Positions 7,802-16,283 of a DNA stretch of 64,000 nucleotides are shown piece after piece. A program made the translations under genes and the position numbers. Under the pieces are notes generated by a model. It was given only the letters and a program-made list of their open reading frames with translations, ran no database searches and was not told where the DNA came from. Source of the stretch: Candidatus Fluviicola riflensis. GTDB lineage: Bacteria > Bacteroidota > Bacteroidia > Flavobacteriales_D > Crocinitomicaceae. Where the stretch lies: positions 3,708,641-3,772,640 of the forward strand of contig CP022585.1 of NCBI GenBank assembly GCA_002243285.1. The letters are read 5' to 3'. Position 1 is the first letter of the stretch; the number at the start of each line of letters is the position of its first letter.

Positions 7802-8563
7802 ATGAAATTGTTTCATCGCATTCTTGGAGAAGGACAACCTTTATTGATTCTTCATGGTTTATTCGGCCATTCTGATAATTGGCAAACCCACGCAAAAAAA
7901 CTCTCGGAATACTACAAGGTAATTTTAATCGATCAGCGCAATCACGGACATTCCGATTGGAGCGACGAATTCTCGTATGACCTTTTAGCCGAAGATTTGC
8001 ATGAACTCATTACCGATCTTGGCCTTCAAAAGATCATTCTTCTGGGACATTCCATGGGCGGAAAAACCGTGATGCGGTATGCGCAATTACATCCGGAACT
8101 CATCGAAAAATTGATTGTTGTGGATATGGGCGTGAAAGAATACCCGCCGCATCACACCGAAATTCTTGAAGGTTTAAGTAAAGTCGACTTGAACATTATT
8201 AAAAGCCGAAGCGAAGTTGAAGCAATTTTATTGCCTTATGTTCCTGTTGACGGCACGCGCCAGTTCCTGATGAAAAACCTGTATTGGAAAGAAAAAACGC
8301 AACTGGCGTGGCGCATGAATGTTGCGGTACTCGAGCGTGAAATGGAAGCTATTCTGGCCGCTATTCCTTCCGATGAAGTATTGATCCAAACCTTGTTCAT
8401 CCGCGGCGCGCTTTCCAATTACATTGTTGATCAAGACATTCCTGACTTAGAGGATCAATTCCCCGATTCGGATGTGATCACCGTTCCCAACGCCGGCCAT
8501 TGGGTGCATGCCGAAGCACCTGAGGCTTTTGTTAACGCGGTGCTGGAGTTTTGTTTGAGGTAG
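7802..8563 (+). CDS. Alpha/beta-fold hydrolase, YbfF-like esterase
   Basis: A 253-residue soluble hydrolase. It shows the oxyanion-hole motif HGLFG (18-22), the strand with IDQRNHGHS (43-51) typical of YbfF-type esterases, the nucleophile elbow GHSMGG with Ser84, and a catalytic His in NAGHWVH (about His233). It probably cleaves short-chain acyl or thioester bonds; the physiological substrate is unknown. No signal peptide is present. Its 3' end overlaps the convergent outer membrane protein pseudogene by 32 bases. Confidence 0.85.
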   Translation: MKLFHRILGEGQPLLILHGLFGHSDNWQTHAKKLSEYYKVILIDQRNHGHSDWSDEFSYDLLAEDLHELITDLGLQKIILLGHSMGGKTVMRYAQLHPELIEKLIVVDMGVKEYPPHHTEILEGLSKVDLNIIKSRSEVEAILLPYVPVDGTRQFLMKNLYWKEKTQLAWRMNVAVLEREMEAILAAIPSDEVLIQTLFIRGALSNYIVDQDIPDLEDQFPDSDVITVPNAGHWVHAEAPEAFVNAVLEFCLR

Positions 8564-9302
8564 TTTTTTTTTCTTTGAACCTATAACCAATACAGAAACC
8601 AAGTTCATTTGCAAAATAATTGCACAAATATCCTCGTGTTTTTACTGCATAAAAAGGTTCATCATGAAAATGCACACTCATCCCTCCACTGCTATCTGAA
8701 GAACCGGATAAAATCGTATTTGTGATCCTTATCTCATAATAAAAACTTAGACCGATCTGCAGCTCAGTGTAAAAATGTGGTAAAAAATAGTACCGAGGTC
8801 GGAACATTACATTCCAATAATAAAACTGATCTAACGCCTCAACTGCATGAGGATCATTTGTAGTACTGGTATAATTCGATTCTTGATTTGACACCAACCG
8901 CTCTGACTGAAAAGAAATACCCATTAACAAGTTAAAGCGATGTGCATGATTTAGCACATAATCCATTCCTACTCTACAACCGAGGTAATTCAATGCCACA
9001 TCTGCAGACTTCGTTGTAACATAAGTTGAACCAACTCCTCCAAAAGAACCCTGTTGAGAATACACCCATTTCGATTGAAGTGATTCTTTAAAAAGCGTTT
9101 CTGCTACTGAAAAGTGTACGTTAAAACCGCCTGACTGAAATGAAGTACCCAAACCCCAATTGGCATAGGATGTAAATGGCTCATCTGTGTTATTAAAAAA
9201 TGTATTCGAATGTCGTTGCACTACAGTAAAGACACCAAATTACGCAGACAAACAGGTAGAAAGGATTGAAAAGGCAATTAAGGAGAGGATAGATCTGATC
9301 AT
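8532..9302 (-). pseudogene. Outer membrane beta-barrel protein interrupted by an in-frame stop after its signal peptide
   Basis: From an ATG at 9302 the minus strand encodes a standard signal peptide (MIRSILSLIAFSILSTCLSA), then a TAA at 9240-9242, then in the same frame FGVFTVVQRHSNTFF and ~230 further residues to the stop at 8532. The downstream part has alternating aromatic/polar strands (NWGLGTSFQSGGFNVHFS, FYTELQIGLSFYYEI) and a C-terminal strand ending in ELGFCIGYRF, as in small outer membrane barrels. CAA to TAA is a single transition that would restore an Ala-Gln signal peptidase site. Translation might restart at the GTG at 9221, but that product lacks an export signal. It may be co-transcribed with the TonB-domain gene upstream (64 bases away). 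Confidence 0.7.
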
Positions 9303-9366
9303 TTCAGCTGTATGATGCGCTTATCTGCAATGGTTGGAAGAACATCCCCATCATTCGGCAATTGTT

Positions 9367-10425
9367 TTAAGGTAGTTTAAATACAATAGGCAAGTTAAAA
9401 AGTGAATTCACGGGTATTCCATTGTTTTTACCCGGAATCCATTTAGGCATAGAACGAATAACGCGCTCAGCTTCCTTGTCACATTCAACGCAATTAGGAA
9501 CACCTCTTACAGCTTTTACGTTAGAGATATTACCTTGAGCACTCACAACAAACTGCATGAAGGATTTTCCTTCTATTTTATAGTGAACAGCAACTTCAGG
9601 AATTTTGAGGTTCGCTTCTATAAATGCTTTCAGCGCTTCTTTTCCTCCGGGAAATTCAGCCGGTTCATCCGTAAATGAATAAATTACTGGCACATCCGGG
9701 GATTGATTGCTCTGGACTTCCTTTTTTTTCACGGGCACTTCTATACTCACAGGCACCTCATCTTCTCCGGTTCCATCATCTTTCACTAAATCGCTGTAAT
9801 AGTGATCCATTTTTTGTTGAGATGCATTTATTTCCTCATCAAAAGCCTTGAATTGTTTCTCCACTTCTTCCAATTGATGTAAGAATGTCAGTTTCGCTTC
9901 ATACCGGGCATTTATGAAGCGGGTTTTTTCTTCCAGATAACTGATTTCCCGAATTAAGAGTTCATTCTGCTGCTTCAACGGCAGCTTCGCAAATTCAACC
10001 GAATGAATGTTACTTGCAGTATCCAAGGGCCAGCTCATCGGTTGATTGTTAGGATCATCAATTATCTTTACGATAGGATCTGTTACAGTCCTTACTTCTG
10101 GTATTCGCACTTCGTGAATTGTTTCTTTGGTAAAAGGTAAATCGGATGGTTTTTTAGTCATTTCCATCACTCGATAAGCATTTAGAACTTGCTCCTTTCG
10201 TTGGATCAATAAACCTCGCTTTTTAAACAATTTCACTGCTGCATCCTTAACTGATGTTGCCTTTGGCTGATAGAGTTGTTCAAGAGAATCACTCTTTTGT
10301 AAACTCGATTCAAATTCTTTCACAATGGACACATACTCTTTTTTCAAGGTTCTATTGGTTCCTTTTTGTCCCATTCCCACAAATGGAAGCGCAAACATTA
10401 CTAGTAACAGAGCAGATTTTGGCAT
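9367..10425 (-). CDS. Exported TonB C-terminal domain protein with coiled-coil region
   Basis: A 352-residue protein. Residues 1-20 are a signal peptide or N-terminal anchor (MPKSALLLVMFALPFVGMGQ). Residues ~25-220 are charged and largely helical (Lys/Glu/Gln-rich, coiled-coil-like). The last ~100 residues are a TonB C-terminal domain starting PAEFPGGKEAL and ending FNLPIVFKLP. The domain carries Cys312 and Cys315 (CVEC), matching CPEC in the TonB proteins at 15139 and 19363. No ExbB/ExbD gene adjoins it, and the usual proline-rich spacer is absent, so it may be a structural or sensory TonB relative rather than an energy transducer. Confidence 0.75.
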   Translation of the reverse strand: MPKSALLLVMFALPFVGMGQKGTNRTLKKEYVSIVKEFESSLQKSDSLEQLYQPKATSVKDAAVKLFKKRGLLIQRKEQVLNAYRVMEMTKKPSDLPFTKETIHEVRIPEVRTVTDPIVKIIDDPNNQPMSWPLDTASNIHSVEFAKLPLKQQNELLIREISYLEEKTRFINARYEAKLTFLHQLEEVEKQFKAFDEEINASQQKMDHYYSDLVKDDGTGEDEVPVSIEVPVKKKEVQSNQSPDVPVIYSFTDEPAEFPGGKEALKAFIEANLKIPEVAVHYKIEGKSFMQFVVSAQGNISNVKAVRGVPNCVECDKEAERVIRSMPKWIPGKNNGIPVNSLFNLPIVFKLP

Positions 10426-10488
10426 TTTGATATAGATTTGATTAGCAGAGGATACGCTTTCCGAAACGCACCCTCTGAATAACTTCCT

Positions 10489-12558
10489 TTAGTTCTGATC
10501 CAATTTCTTCACCATCGTCAGGATCGTAGCAATCCCCACCAATGGCTGATCGGTATCGTCTAACATTTCCACCAACCATTTCACCACTCCGCGTTGGATC
10601 AATGTTTTCGGATCGGCTTCGTTTGGTGTAACGTCAGAACTTATTTTCTCTTTGCAGGTGAATCGAATATGGATTTTTGCACCTGTATAGACAGGTTTGG
10701 TAAAACGCAATTCATCGATGCCGTAATTCAGCAATACCGGATTAATAACGTAACTATCCACAAACAAACCTGCTGAAATGCTCATAATAAAGTACCCGTG
10801 CGCTACCTGCTCATCAAACATAGTACCCGCAAAATTCGTTTCACGCTTGTGTGCATAGAAGTTGTCGCCACTCAACGCAGCAAAAGCATCTATATCTTCT
10901 GCTGTGATCAATCGACTTTCAGTAATCAGCTGATCCCCCACATTCAATTCTTCAAAATGTTTCTTGAACGGATGAAGAGAATCAATCTTTCCAGCGGCAC
11001 CTTGTTGGTATTGTTGGGTGATTTCGGTAATCGTAGTCGGATGTCCCTGAATCGCCGTGCGCTGCAAATAATGCATCACGCCGCGTTTTCCACCCATTTC
11101 TTCTCCGCCTCCGGCTCTTCCCGGACCACCATGTGTTAGCAACGGCATTGGCGAACCATGTCCTGTACTTTCTTTGGCGCAATCCTTATTCAACACCATG
11201 ATACGACCATTCATGCAAGCGGCCTCCACCACAAACTCACGCGCTTCTTTATCATCGGCCGTTACAATCGAAGTCACCAACGAGCCTTTCCCCATTTTGG
11301 TTAATTCGATGGCATCGTCTAAGGTTTTATAAGGCATAATGGTTGAAACCGGCCCGAATGCTTCGATGGTGTGAACATCTTGCTTGTCAAACGGTTCGTC
11401 ATTGCGGAATAAGATCGGCGAGAAAAAAGCACCTTTGTCCTTATCGGCACCGATCACATCAAACGTATCCAGACTTCCGAACACCATTTGCTGCGATTCC
11501 GATAATTGCTCCACCGACGCACGCACGCGATCAACCTGCAAACGAGATACCAGCGAGCCCATACGCACACCTTCTACCGACGGATCACCGATTTTCGTAG
11601 AAGACAATCTAGCTGCGACAGCCTGCTGTACTTCTTCCAGGTAATTTTCGGGCACCATGATCCGGCGAACGGCCGTACACTTCTGCCCCGCTTTCACCGT
11701 AATTTCTTTCGTTACTTCTTTTACAAACAAGTCAAACTCTTCCGTTCCCGGAGCAGCTTTCATTCCGAGCACCATTGCGTTCAGGGAATCAGCCTCGAGA
11801 TTAAACGGTACCGATTCTTCAATCAACCGCGGATGCGCTTTCAGTTTTTTTCCGGTATGAGCGCTTCCGGTAAACGTCACCACATCCTGCGAAGTTACGT
11901 GATCGATGATCCCACGGCCAAAACCGCTGACCAATTGCAAAGCACCTTCCGGCAAAATCTTTGAATCGATGATATCTTTCACCATCACTTCCGTCAAAAA
12001 ACTCGTTGCTTCGGATGGTTTCACGACTGCGGGAACGCCCGCCATCAGGTTCACCGCAATTTTCTCCAGCATTCCCCAAATCGGGAAATTAAACGCATTG
12101 ATATGTACTGCAACACCCTGTTTTGGCACCATGATGTGATGTCCGATAAACGAACCACTTTTCGACAACGGAGCCGCTGTTCCATCAACATAATAAGGTA
12201 AATCAGGAAATTGACGTCGGAGCGAAGCATTGGCAAACAAATTCCCAATTCCGCCTTCGATATCGATCCATGAATCGACTTTCGTGGCGCCGGTCCAGGC
12301 ACTTACTTCGTAATACTTGTTTTTTTGTTCCATGAGGAAAAGCGCCAGTGCTTTCAACATCCGGCCTCTTTCCTGGAACGTCATCTTCCGTAGTGTCGAC
12401 CCGCCGATCTTGCGTCCATAATTCAGCACCGCTTCAAAATCGATTCCGGCACTTGACACCGAACCAATCTGGTCGCCCGTAATGGCATTGTAAATAGTTG
12501 TTTCCGTTCCTTCGCCTGCAACCCATTGTCCGCAGACGTAATTTTTCACTTCTATCAT
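10489..12558 (-). CDS. paaZ: PaaZ: bifunctional oxepin-CoA hydrolase / semialdehyde dehydrogenase
   Basis: A 689-residue two-domain enzyme of aerobic phenylacetate breakdown. Residues ~1-510 are an aldehyde dehydrogenase with Glu255 (NLEADSLN) and catalytic Cys294 (GQKCTAVRR). Residues ~530-680 are a MaoC-type hydratase with the Asp565/His570 pair (SGDNFYAH) that opens the oxepin-CoA ring. Length and order match the known PaaZ fusion, which hydrolyses oxepin-CoA and oxidises the resulting aldehyde. No other paa genes (paaABCDE, paaG, paaK) are in the window, so the pathway must be encoded elsewhere. A promoter box lies at 12591-12598. Confidence 0.92.
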   Translation of the reverse strand: MIEVKNYVCGQWVAGEGTETTIYNAITGDQIGSVSSAGIDFEAVLNYGRKIGGSTLRKMTFQERGRMLKALALFLMEQKNKYYEVSAWTGATKVDSWIDIEGGIGNLFANASLRRQFPDLPYYVDGTAAPLSKSGSFIGHHIMVPKQGVAVHINAFNFPIWGMLEKIAVNLMAGVPAVVKPSEATSFLTEVMVKDIIDSKILPEGALQLVSGFGRGIIDHVTSQDVVTFTGSAHTGKKLKAHPRLIEESVPFNLEADSLNAMVLGMKAAPGTEEFDLFVKEVTKEITVKAGQKCTAVRRIMVPENYLEEVQQAVAARLSSTKIGDPSVEGVRMGSLVSRLQVDRVRASVEQLSESQQMVFGSLDTFDVIGADKDKGAFFSPILFRNDEPFDKQDVHTIEAFGPVSTIMPYKTLDDAIELTKMGKGSLVTSIVTADDKEAREFVVEAACMNGRIMVLNKDCAKESTGHGSPMPLLTHGGPGRAGGGEEMGGKRGVMHYLQRTAIQGHPTTITEITQQYQQGAAGKIDSLHPFKKHFEELNVGDQLITESRLITAEDIDAFAALSGDNFYAHKRETNFAGTMFDEQVAHGYFIMSISAGLFVDSYVINPVLLNYGIDELRFTKPVYTGAKIHIRFTCKEKISSDVTPNEADPKTLIQRGVVKWLVEMLDDTDQPLVGIATILTMVKKLDQN

Positions 12559-12590
12559 CGTCTTTTAAATAGTCTCGTTGTTCAAGCTAC

Positions 12591-12598
12591 CAAAGATA
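12591..12598 (-). promoter_or_regulatory. -7 box TATCTTTG for paaZ
   Basis: A perfect TAnnTTTG on the minus strand, 32 bases before the paaZ ATG at 12558. Confidence 0.6.
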
Positions 12599-12931
12599 GT
12601 TTCAAAAGTCGATTTACAAACCAACGCCTGCGATCTATTTATTGGCACCTTGAGATGCATGTTCCACTCTTCATTAAAACTGCCGTTCGTTATTCCCTCA
12701 TTTCACTGCAACCGATTGAACGCAATGCGGATAGAGCTGTACTGGAATTCTGATAGCAGGAGTTAACATTCCGGTAATATGACGATAACGTAAACATAAA
12801 AACACGGCAAAAAGCAGAGTCAAAAGCTGTTTCGCTCGGGATTTCGGATACTTAAATCCTATTTCGGTGTACTTGGCTAAAAAGGAACTACATTAAAAGA
12901 ATCATTTTTTCAATAATTAAATCCTTTTTAC

Positions 12932-12939
12932 TATGTTTG
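12932..12939 (+). promoter_or_regulatory. -7 box TATGTTTG for the exbB operon
   Basis: A perfect TAnnTTTG, 37 bases before the exbB ATG; probably drives the ExbB-ExbD-ExbD-TonB operon. Confidence 0.6.
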
Positions 12940-12976
12940 ACCTCTAAACATGTAAAGTTTCAATAAAGACTAAATT

Positions 12977-13780
12977 ATGAGTAATAAAAAGACATCCGGA
13001 GGTTTTTCTTCATTAGTTGCCTCAATTTCGATTGCTATCTCTTTGGTAATTGGTATCCTGGTTTATTTATACATTTTCGGTGATTCGAGTAACTTCGTGA
13101 ATGGCGACAATACATTAGAGCCACTTGAAAACAATTATTTAGGGATTATCTACAAAGGTGGATTTATCGTACCGATATTGCTTGCTATCAACTTAATCAT
13201 CATCATTTTCACTGTTGAGCGTTTCGTAACACTTGCAAAAGGAAAAGGAAAAGGCAATGTCAACAACTTTGTGGTGAAAATTAAAGGTTACTTAGAGGCT
13301 AAAGACATCAAGTCTGCTATCGCTGAGTGCGACAGACAGCGTGGTTCTTTGGCAAACGTTGTTCGTGCAGGTTTGGAAAAATACGAGCATGTTCAAAATG
13401 ATCCTTCCATGGATAAAGAACAAAAACTGGAGTTATTGAAAAAAGAACTGGAAGAAGCTACTGCATTGGAATTGCCGATGTTGTCTAAAAACTTAGTGGT
13501 TCTTTCTACATGTGCATCTATCGCTACCTTGATCGGTTTGATCGGAACGGTAATGGGGATGATCAAATCATTTGCTGCGATGGCGGGTGGTACACCGGAT
13601 ACAGCTCAATTGGCAACTGGTATCTCTGAGGCCTTGATCAACACGGCTTTGGGTATTACAGGTTCTACAATTGCGATCATCATGTTCAACTTGTTCTCTA
13701 CAAAAATTGACCAGATGACTTACAGCATGGACGAAGCGGCTTTCACGATCGTTCAGAATTTCTCTGCTACCGAGAAGTAA
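12977..13780 (+). CDS. exbB: MotA/TolQ/ExbB proton channel family protein (ExbB)
   Basis: A 267-residue inner membrane protein with three main hydrophobic segments (about 12-33, 53-75 and 170-245, the last being the paired channel helices). The MotA_ExbB domain is seen in LVVLSTCASIATLIGLIGTV and the Ala/Gly-rich ISEALINTALGITGSTIAI. It should form, with ExbD, the channel that uses the proton gradient to energise TonB at outer membrane receptors. It is the first gene of the operon; exbD follows after 50 bases. Confidence 0.92.
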   Translation: MSNKKTSGGFSSLVASISIAISLVIGILVYLYIFGDSSNFVNGDNTLEPLENNYLGIIYKGGFIVPILLAINLIIIIFTVERFVTLAKGKGKGNVNNFVVKIKGYLEAKDIKSAIAECDRQRGSLANVVRAGLEKYEHVQNDPSMDKEQKLELLKKELEEATALELPMLSKNLVVLSTCASIATLIGLIGTVMGMIKSFAAMAGGTPDTAQLATGISEALINTALGITGSTIAIIMFNLFSTKIDQMTYSMDEAAFTIVQNFSATEK

Positions 13781-13830
13781 CAGCGATTGCTTAAACACGC
13801 AGTTTAGTATCAATTTTAACAAAGAATAGA

Positions 13831-14517
13831 ATGCCTAAAATAAAAATGCCCAGAAGTGCTCCTTCCATCGACATGACGCCGATGGTGGACTTGGCTTTCT
13901 TGTTGGTAACATTCTTTATGCTTACAGCTAACTTCCGGACTGATGAACCCGTAACGGTAAATACGCCCTCGAGTATCAGTGACAAGGAGATTCCCGTAAA
14001 ACGATTCATCCAGGTTACGGTAAGTCGCGACGGGTTTGTATACTTCAATGCTTCAGGTGAGTCGACAAGACAAGAGACCCTTGAAAAGATGTTGGAAAAA
14101 TACAGGATGACTTTAGGGCCAGAAGAGAAGAAAGAGTTTCTTAAAATTGGAAGTTTCGGTTGCTCTATGGCGCAGTTACCCCAATATCTGAAAATGACCC
14201 CCGAGCAGCGTAAGGAAATAAAAGGATGGGAAGTTCCCTGCGACACAACTCATAATGAGTTGAAAGACTGGATCTTCTTCGCAAATAAAGCCTCTTTAGC
14301 ACAAGGCCAGCTGGACTTCAAGGAAGAGTCTTCCAAGACTACCGACAAGCTTGATGTGAACGAATACAAACCGAAGTTTATCCTGAAAGTAGATGGAAAA
14401 GCCAACTATGCTTCTGCGAAGCGTGTGATTGAGACCTTCCGTGACCTAGAGCGATTAAACCTTTACTTTGTGACTTCACTGGAAGAGAACCCGTATAATC
14501 GAAATAAAGCAGAGTAA
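13831..14517 (+). CDS. exbD: ExbD-family biopolymer transport protein (first of two)
   Basis: A 228-residue protein with the ExbD hallmark at residues ~10-36: SIDMTPMVDLAFLLVTFFML, a single membrane helix whose Asp is the proton-relay residue. The periplasmic part is longer than in classical ExbD (about 140 residues) and carries an insert (SFGCSMAQLPQYLKMTPEQR…) with two Cys residues. It is located between exbB and the second exbD, which starts two bases after its stop. Confidence 0.9.
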   Translation: MPKIKMPRSAPSIDMTPMVDLAFLLVTFFMLTANFRTDEPVTVNTPSSISDKEIPVKRFIQVTVSRDGFVYFNASGESTRQETLEKMLEKYRMTLGPEEKKEFLKIGSFGCSMAQLPQYLKMTPEQRKEIKGWEVPCDTTHNELKDWIFFANKASLAQGQLDFKEESSKTTDKLDVNEYKPKFILKVDGKANYASAKRVIETFRDLERLNLYFVTSLEENPYNRNKAE

Positions 14518-14519
14518 TT

Positions 14520-15137
14520 ATGGCTGAAATTGCAGAAGGCGGCGGTGGCGGAGGCCACCACAAAGACGGGAAGAAGAGACCTAAAAAAGGTTCCACCCGT
14601 ATTGACATGACACCAATGGTGGATTTGGCGTTCTTGTTATTGACATTTTTCGTTATGACATCTACGTTTAGTAAACCAAAGATCATGAGTTTGGCTTATC
14701 CGGCGAAACCTGTCCCAGGTGTGGAACCACCGGAAATTTTTAACGTAGTTACATTTTTGTTGACAGAAGATAAAATTTTCTACTACGAAGGTGCTTTTAA
14801 ACCGGGAGTAACTCAATTGGAGGAAACTACTTTCGGAGCAGATGGGGTACGTAAGTTATTAGCAGACAAAAACAAGTTCGTTTTGGATGAAAAGATCAAA
14901 TTGACAGATCGACTGAATCGAAGGGAGATCGTTGATTCCATCTATGAAAAGGAAATGATCAAAGCACAGAAAAGCAATAGTGCATTGAAAGTACTGATCA
15001 AAACGGACCTGAAAGCGACTTGCAAGAATTTTATAGACCTGATAGACGAATTGCGTATCAATGACATTGGTGTTGTTGCACCGGTAGATATGACCAAGTC
15101 TGAAGAGGAATTGTTGGACCAAAAAATAGGTAACTAG
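14520..15137 (+). CDS. exbD: ExbD-family biopolymer transport protein (second of two)
   Basis: A 205-residue protein with a Gly/Lys-rich cytoplasmic start (GGGGGHHKDGKKRPKKG), then RIDMTPMVDLAFLLLTFFVM carrying the proton-relay Asp, and a ~150-residue periplasmic domain. Two non-identical ExbD subunits next to one ExbB are common in Bacteroidota. The TonB gene starts immediately after the stop (15139), which supports a single transcript. Confidence 0.9.
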   Translation: MAEIAEGGGGGGHHKDGKKRPKKGSTRIDMTPMVDLAFLLLTFFVMTSTFSKPKIMSLAYPAKPVPGVEPPEIFNVVTFLLTEDKIFYYEGAFKPGVTQLEETTFGADGVRKLLADKNKFVLDEKIKLTDRLNRREIVDSIYEKEMIKAQKSNSALKVLIKTDLKATCKNFIDLIDELRINDIGVVAPVDMTKSEEELLDQKIGN

Positions 15138-15138
15138 T

Positions 15139-16002
15139 ATGCTGATCATTTTAAGTGTAGTGGCGCTTATTGCTATCATCTCGTTGTACGATCATTTTTC
15201 GTCGCGTGCATGGCAGGAAGTGACCTCTGATGAGCGAAACGAAGCAGTTTTCGCCCATCGCAACCGCGAGTACGGCGCGTACCAGATGCGGAAGAGCTAC
15301 AACGTGCAGTTGATGCTAATTGTCGGAGTTATGATTTTCACCATCGGCAGTGCCTACGGTGTTTATCTGATCGTGCGTGAGGCCGGGAAAGAAATCCCCC
15401 CGCCACCACCGGATGTATTGGCTCAGTTGACGATGGATGCTCCCGAAATCGACGAACCACTTGATCCGCCGGTAGAAGAAGAAATTCCTGCTGTTGAACA
15501 AACGATCCAATTCGTTCCGCCTGTTGTAACAGACAATGCAGACGATGCAGATGATGTTCCTACAGAGCGTGATTTAACGAATACTGATGCAGGTAGCGAA
15601 AATCAGGAAGGACAAGGTGAAGGACCTGGTGGAGATGCGCCACCACCACCGCCACCGCCGCCGCCGCCAAATGATGATGACAAAGTGCACACATTTGTGG
15701 AGGAGAATGCTGAATACCCTGGTGGGCAAGCAGCCTTGAAAAAATTCTTACAGGATAACATGAATTACCCTCAAACTGCTATTGAATTGAATATTGAAGG
15801 TAAATGTTACTTGCAGTTTGTTGTAAGTAAGAAAGGAAACATCTCCAACGTAAAAGTAATGCGTGGTGTTCCGGATTGCCCTGAATGTGACAAAGAAGCT
15901 GTACGTGTTGTGAAAGCCATGCCAGATTGGAAACCAGGTAAAAATGGTGGTAAGGCTGTAAATAGTACGTTCAACCTTCCGGTTACGTTCAAGTTACAAT
16001 AG
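15139..16002 (+). CDS. tonB: Energy transducer TonB (with an extra N-terminal membrane helix)
   Basis: A 287-residue protein. A first hydrophobic helix (2-17) precedes a conserved cytoplasmic-type segment (RNEAVFAHRNREYGAYQMRK) and the usual TonB anchor helix (~57-80). A Pro/Glu-rich spacer follows, including ten consecutive prolines at 168-177. The TonB C-terminal domain (~190-287) begins EYPGGQAALKKFL and contains Cys223 and the pair Cys247/Cys250 (CPEC). It transmits ExbB/ExbD energy to outer membrane receptors. The N-terminal ~65 residues closely resemble those of the TonB at 19363, so the two are paralogues. Confidence 0.92.
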   Translation: MLIILSVVALIAIISLYDHFSSRAWQEVTSDERNEAVFAHRNREYGAYQMRKSYNVQLMLIVGVMIFTIGSAYGVYLIVREAGKEIPPPPPDVLAQLTMDAPEIDEPLDPPVEEEIPAVEQTIQFVPPVVTDNADDADDVPTERDLTNTDAGSENQEGQGEGPGGDAPPPPPPPPPPNDDDKVHTFVEENAEYPGGQAALKKFLQDNMNYPQTAIELNIEGKCYLQFVVSKKGNISNVKVMRGVPDCPECDKEAVRVVKAMPDWKPGKNGGKAVNSTFNLPVTFKLQ

Positions 16003-16024
16003 AATTTTTGCACTGATAAAACCG

Positions 16025-16065
16025 AATCCCCGATGTCCGCTTCAACGGTTTCGGGGATTTTTTTA
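16025..16065 (+). terminator. Rho-independent terminator after tonB
   Basis: AATCCCCGA (16025-16033) pairs with TCGGGGATT (16051-16059), followed by a T run to 16064. It ends the ExbB-ExbD-ExbD-TonB operon, perhaps partially, since the next genes follow closely on the same strand. Confidence 0.75.
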
Positions 16066-16075
16066 GACTGATAAT

Positions 16076-16282
16076 ATGCTTAATATCAATACCGTTTTCA
16101 CCCTTTTTATCATCGCAATGTGTTTGGTATTTGCTTATTTTATGGCCTTTACCGATCTGAAAGAAGACGATTTAAACGGTACTCCGCGAAAAGTGTTTGT
16201 AGCAATCATGCTCCTTTACGCCGCATTCAGAGGTTACCGGTTGGTGAAAGCTTACAGAAAACAAAACGAAAACCCTGAATAA
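16076..16282 (+). CDS. Small two-helix membrane protein
   Basis: A 68-residue protein with two hydrophobic segments (residues ~7-25 and ~40-53) separated by a charged loop (DLKEDDLNGTPRK), and a basic tail (KAYRKQNENPE). It belongs to no family I recognise. It lies just behind the tonB terminator and 1 base before the PstS-like gene, so those two are probably co-transcribed. Confidence 0.6.
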   Translation: MLNINTVFTLFIIAMCLVFAYFMAFTDLKEDDLNGTPRKVFVAIMLLYAAFRGYRLVKAYRKQNENPE

Positions 16283-16283
16283 T

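Larger units (their letters stand above)
12559..12976. other. Divergent intergenic region (418 bases) between paaZ and the exbB operon
   Basis: It contains a minus-strand box for paaZ (12591-12598) and a plus-strand box for exbB (12932-12939). Short frames inside it have no recognisable product. No hairpin or repeat of note was seen. Confidence 0.6.

Noticed and set aside
11506-11964. 152-residue frame antisense to paaZ
   Set aside because: Lies fully within the well-supported paaZ gene; composition is Arg/His/Phe-rich, as expected of a shadow frame.
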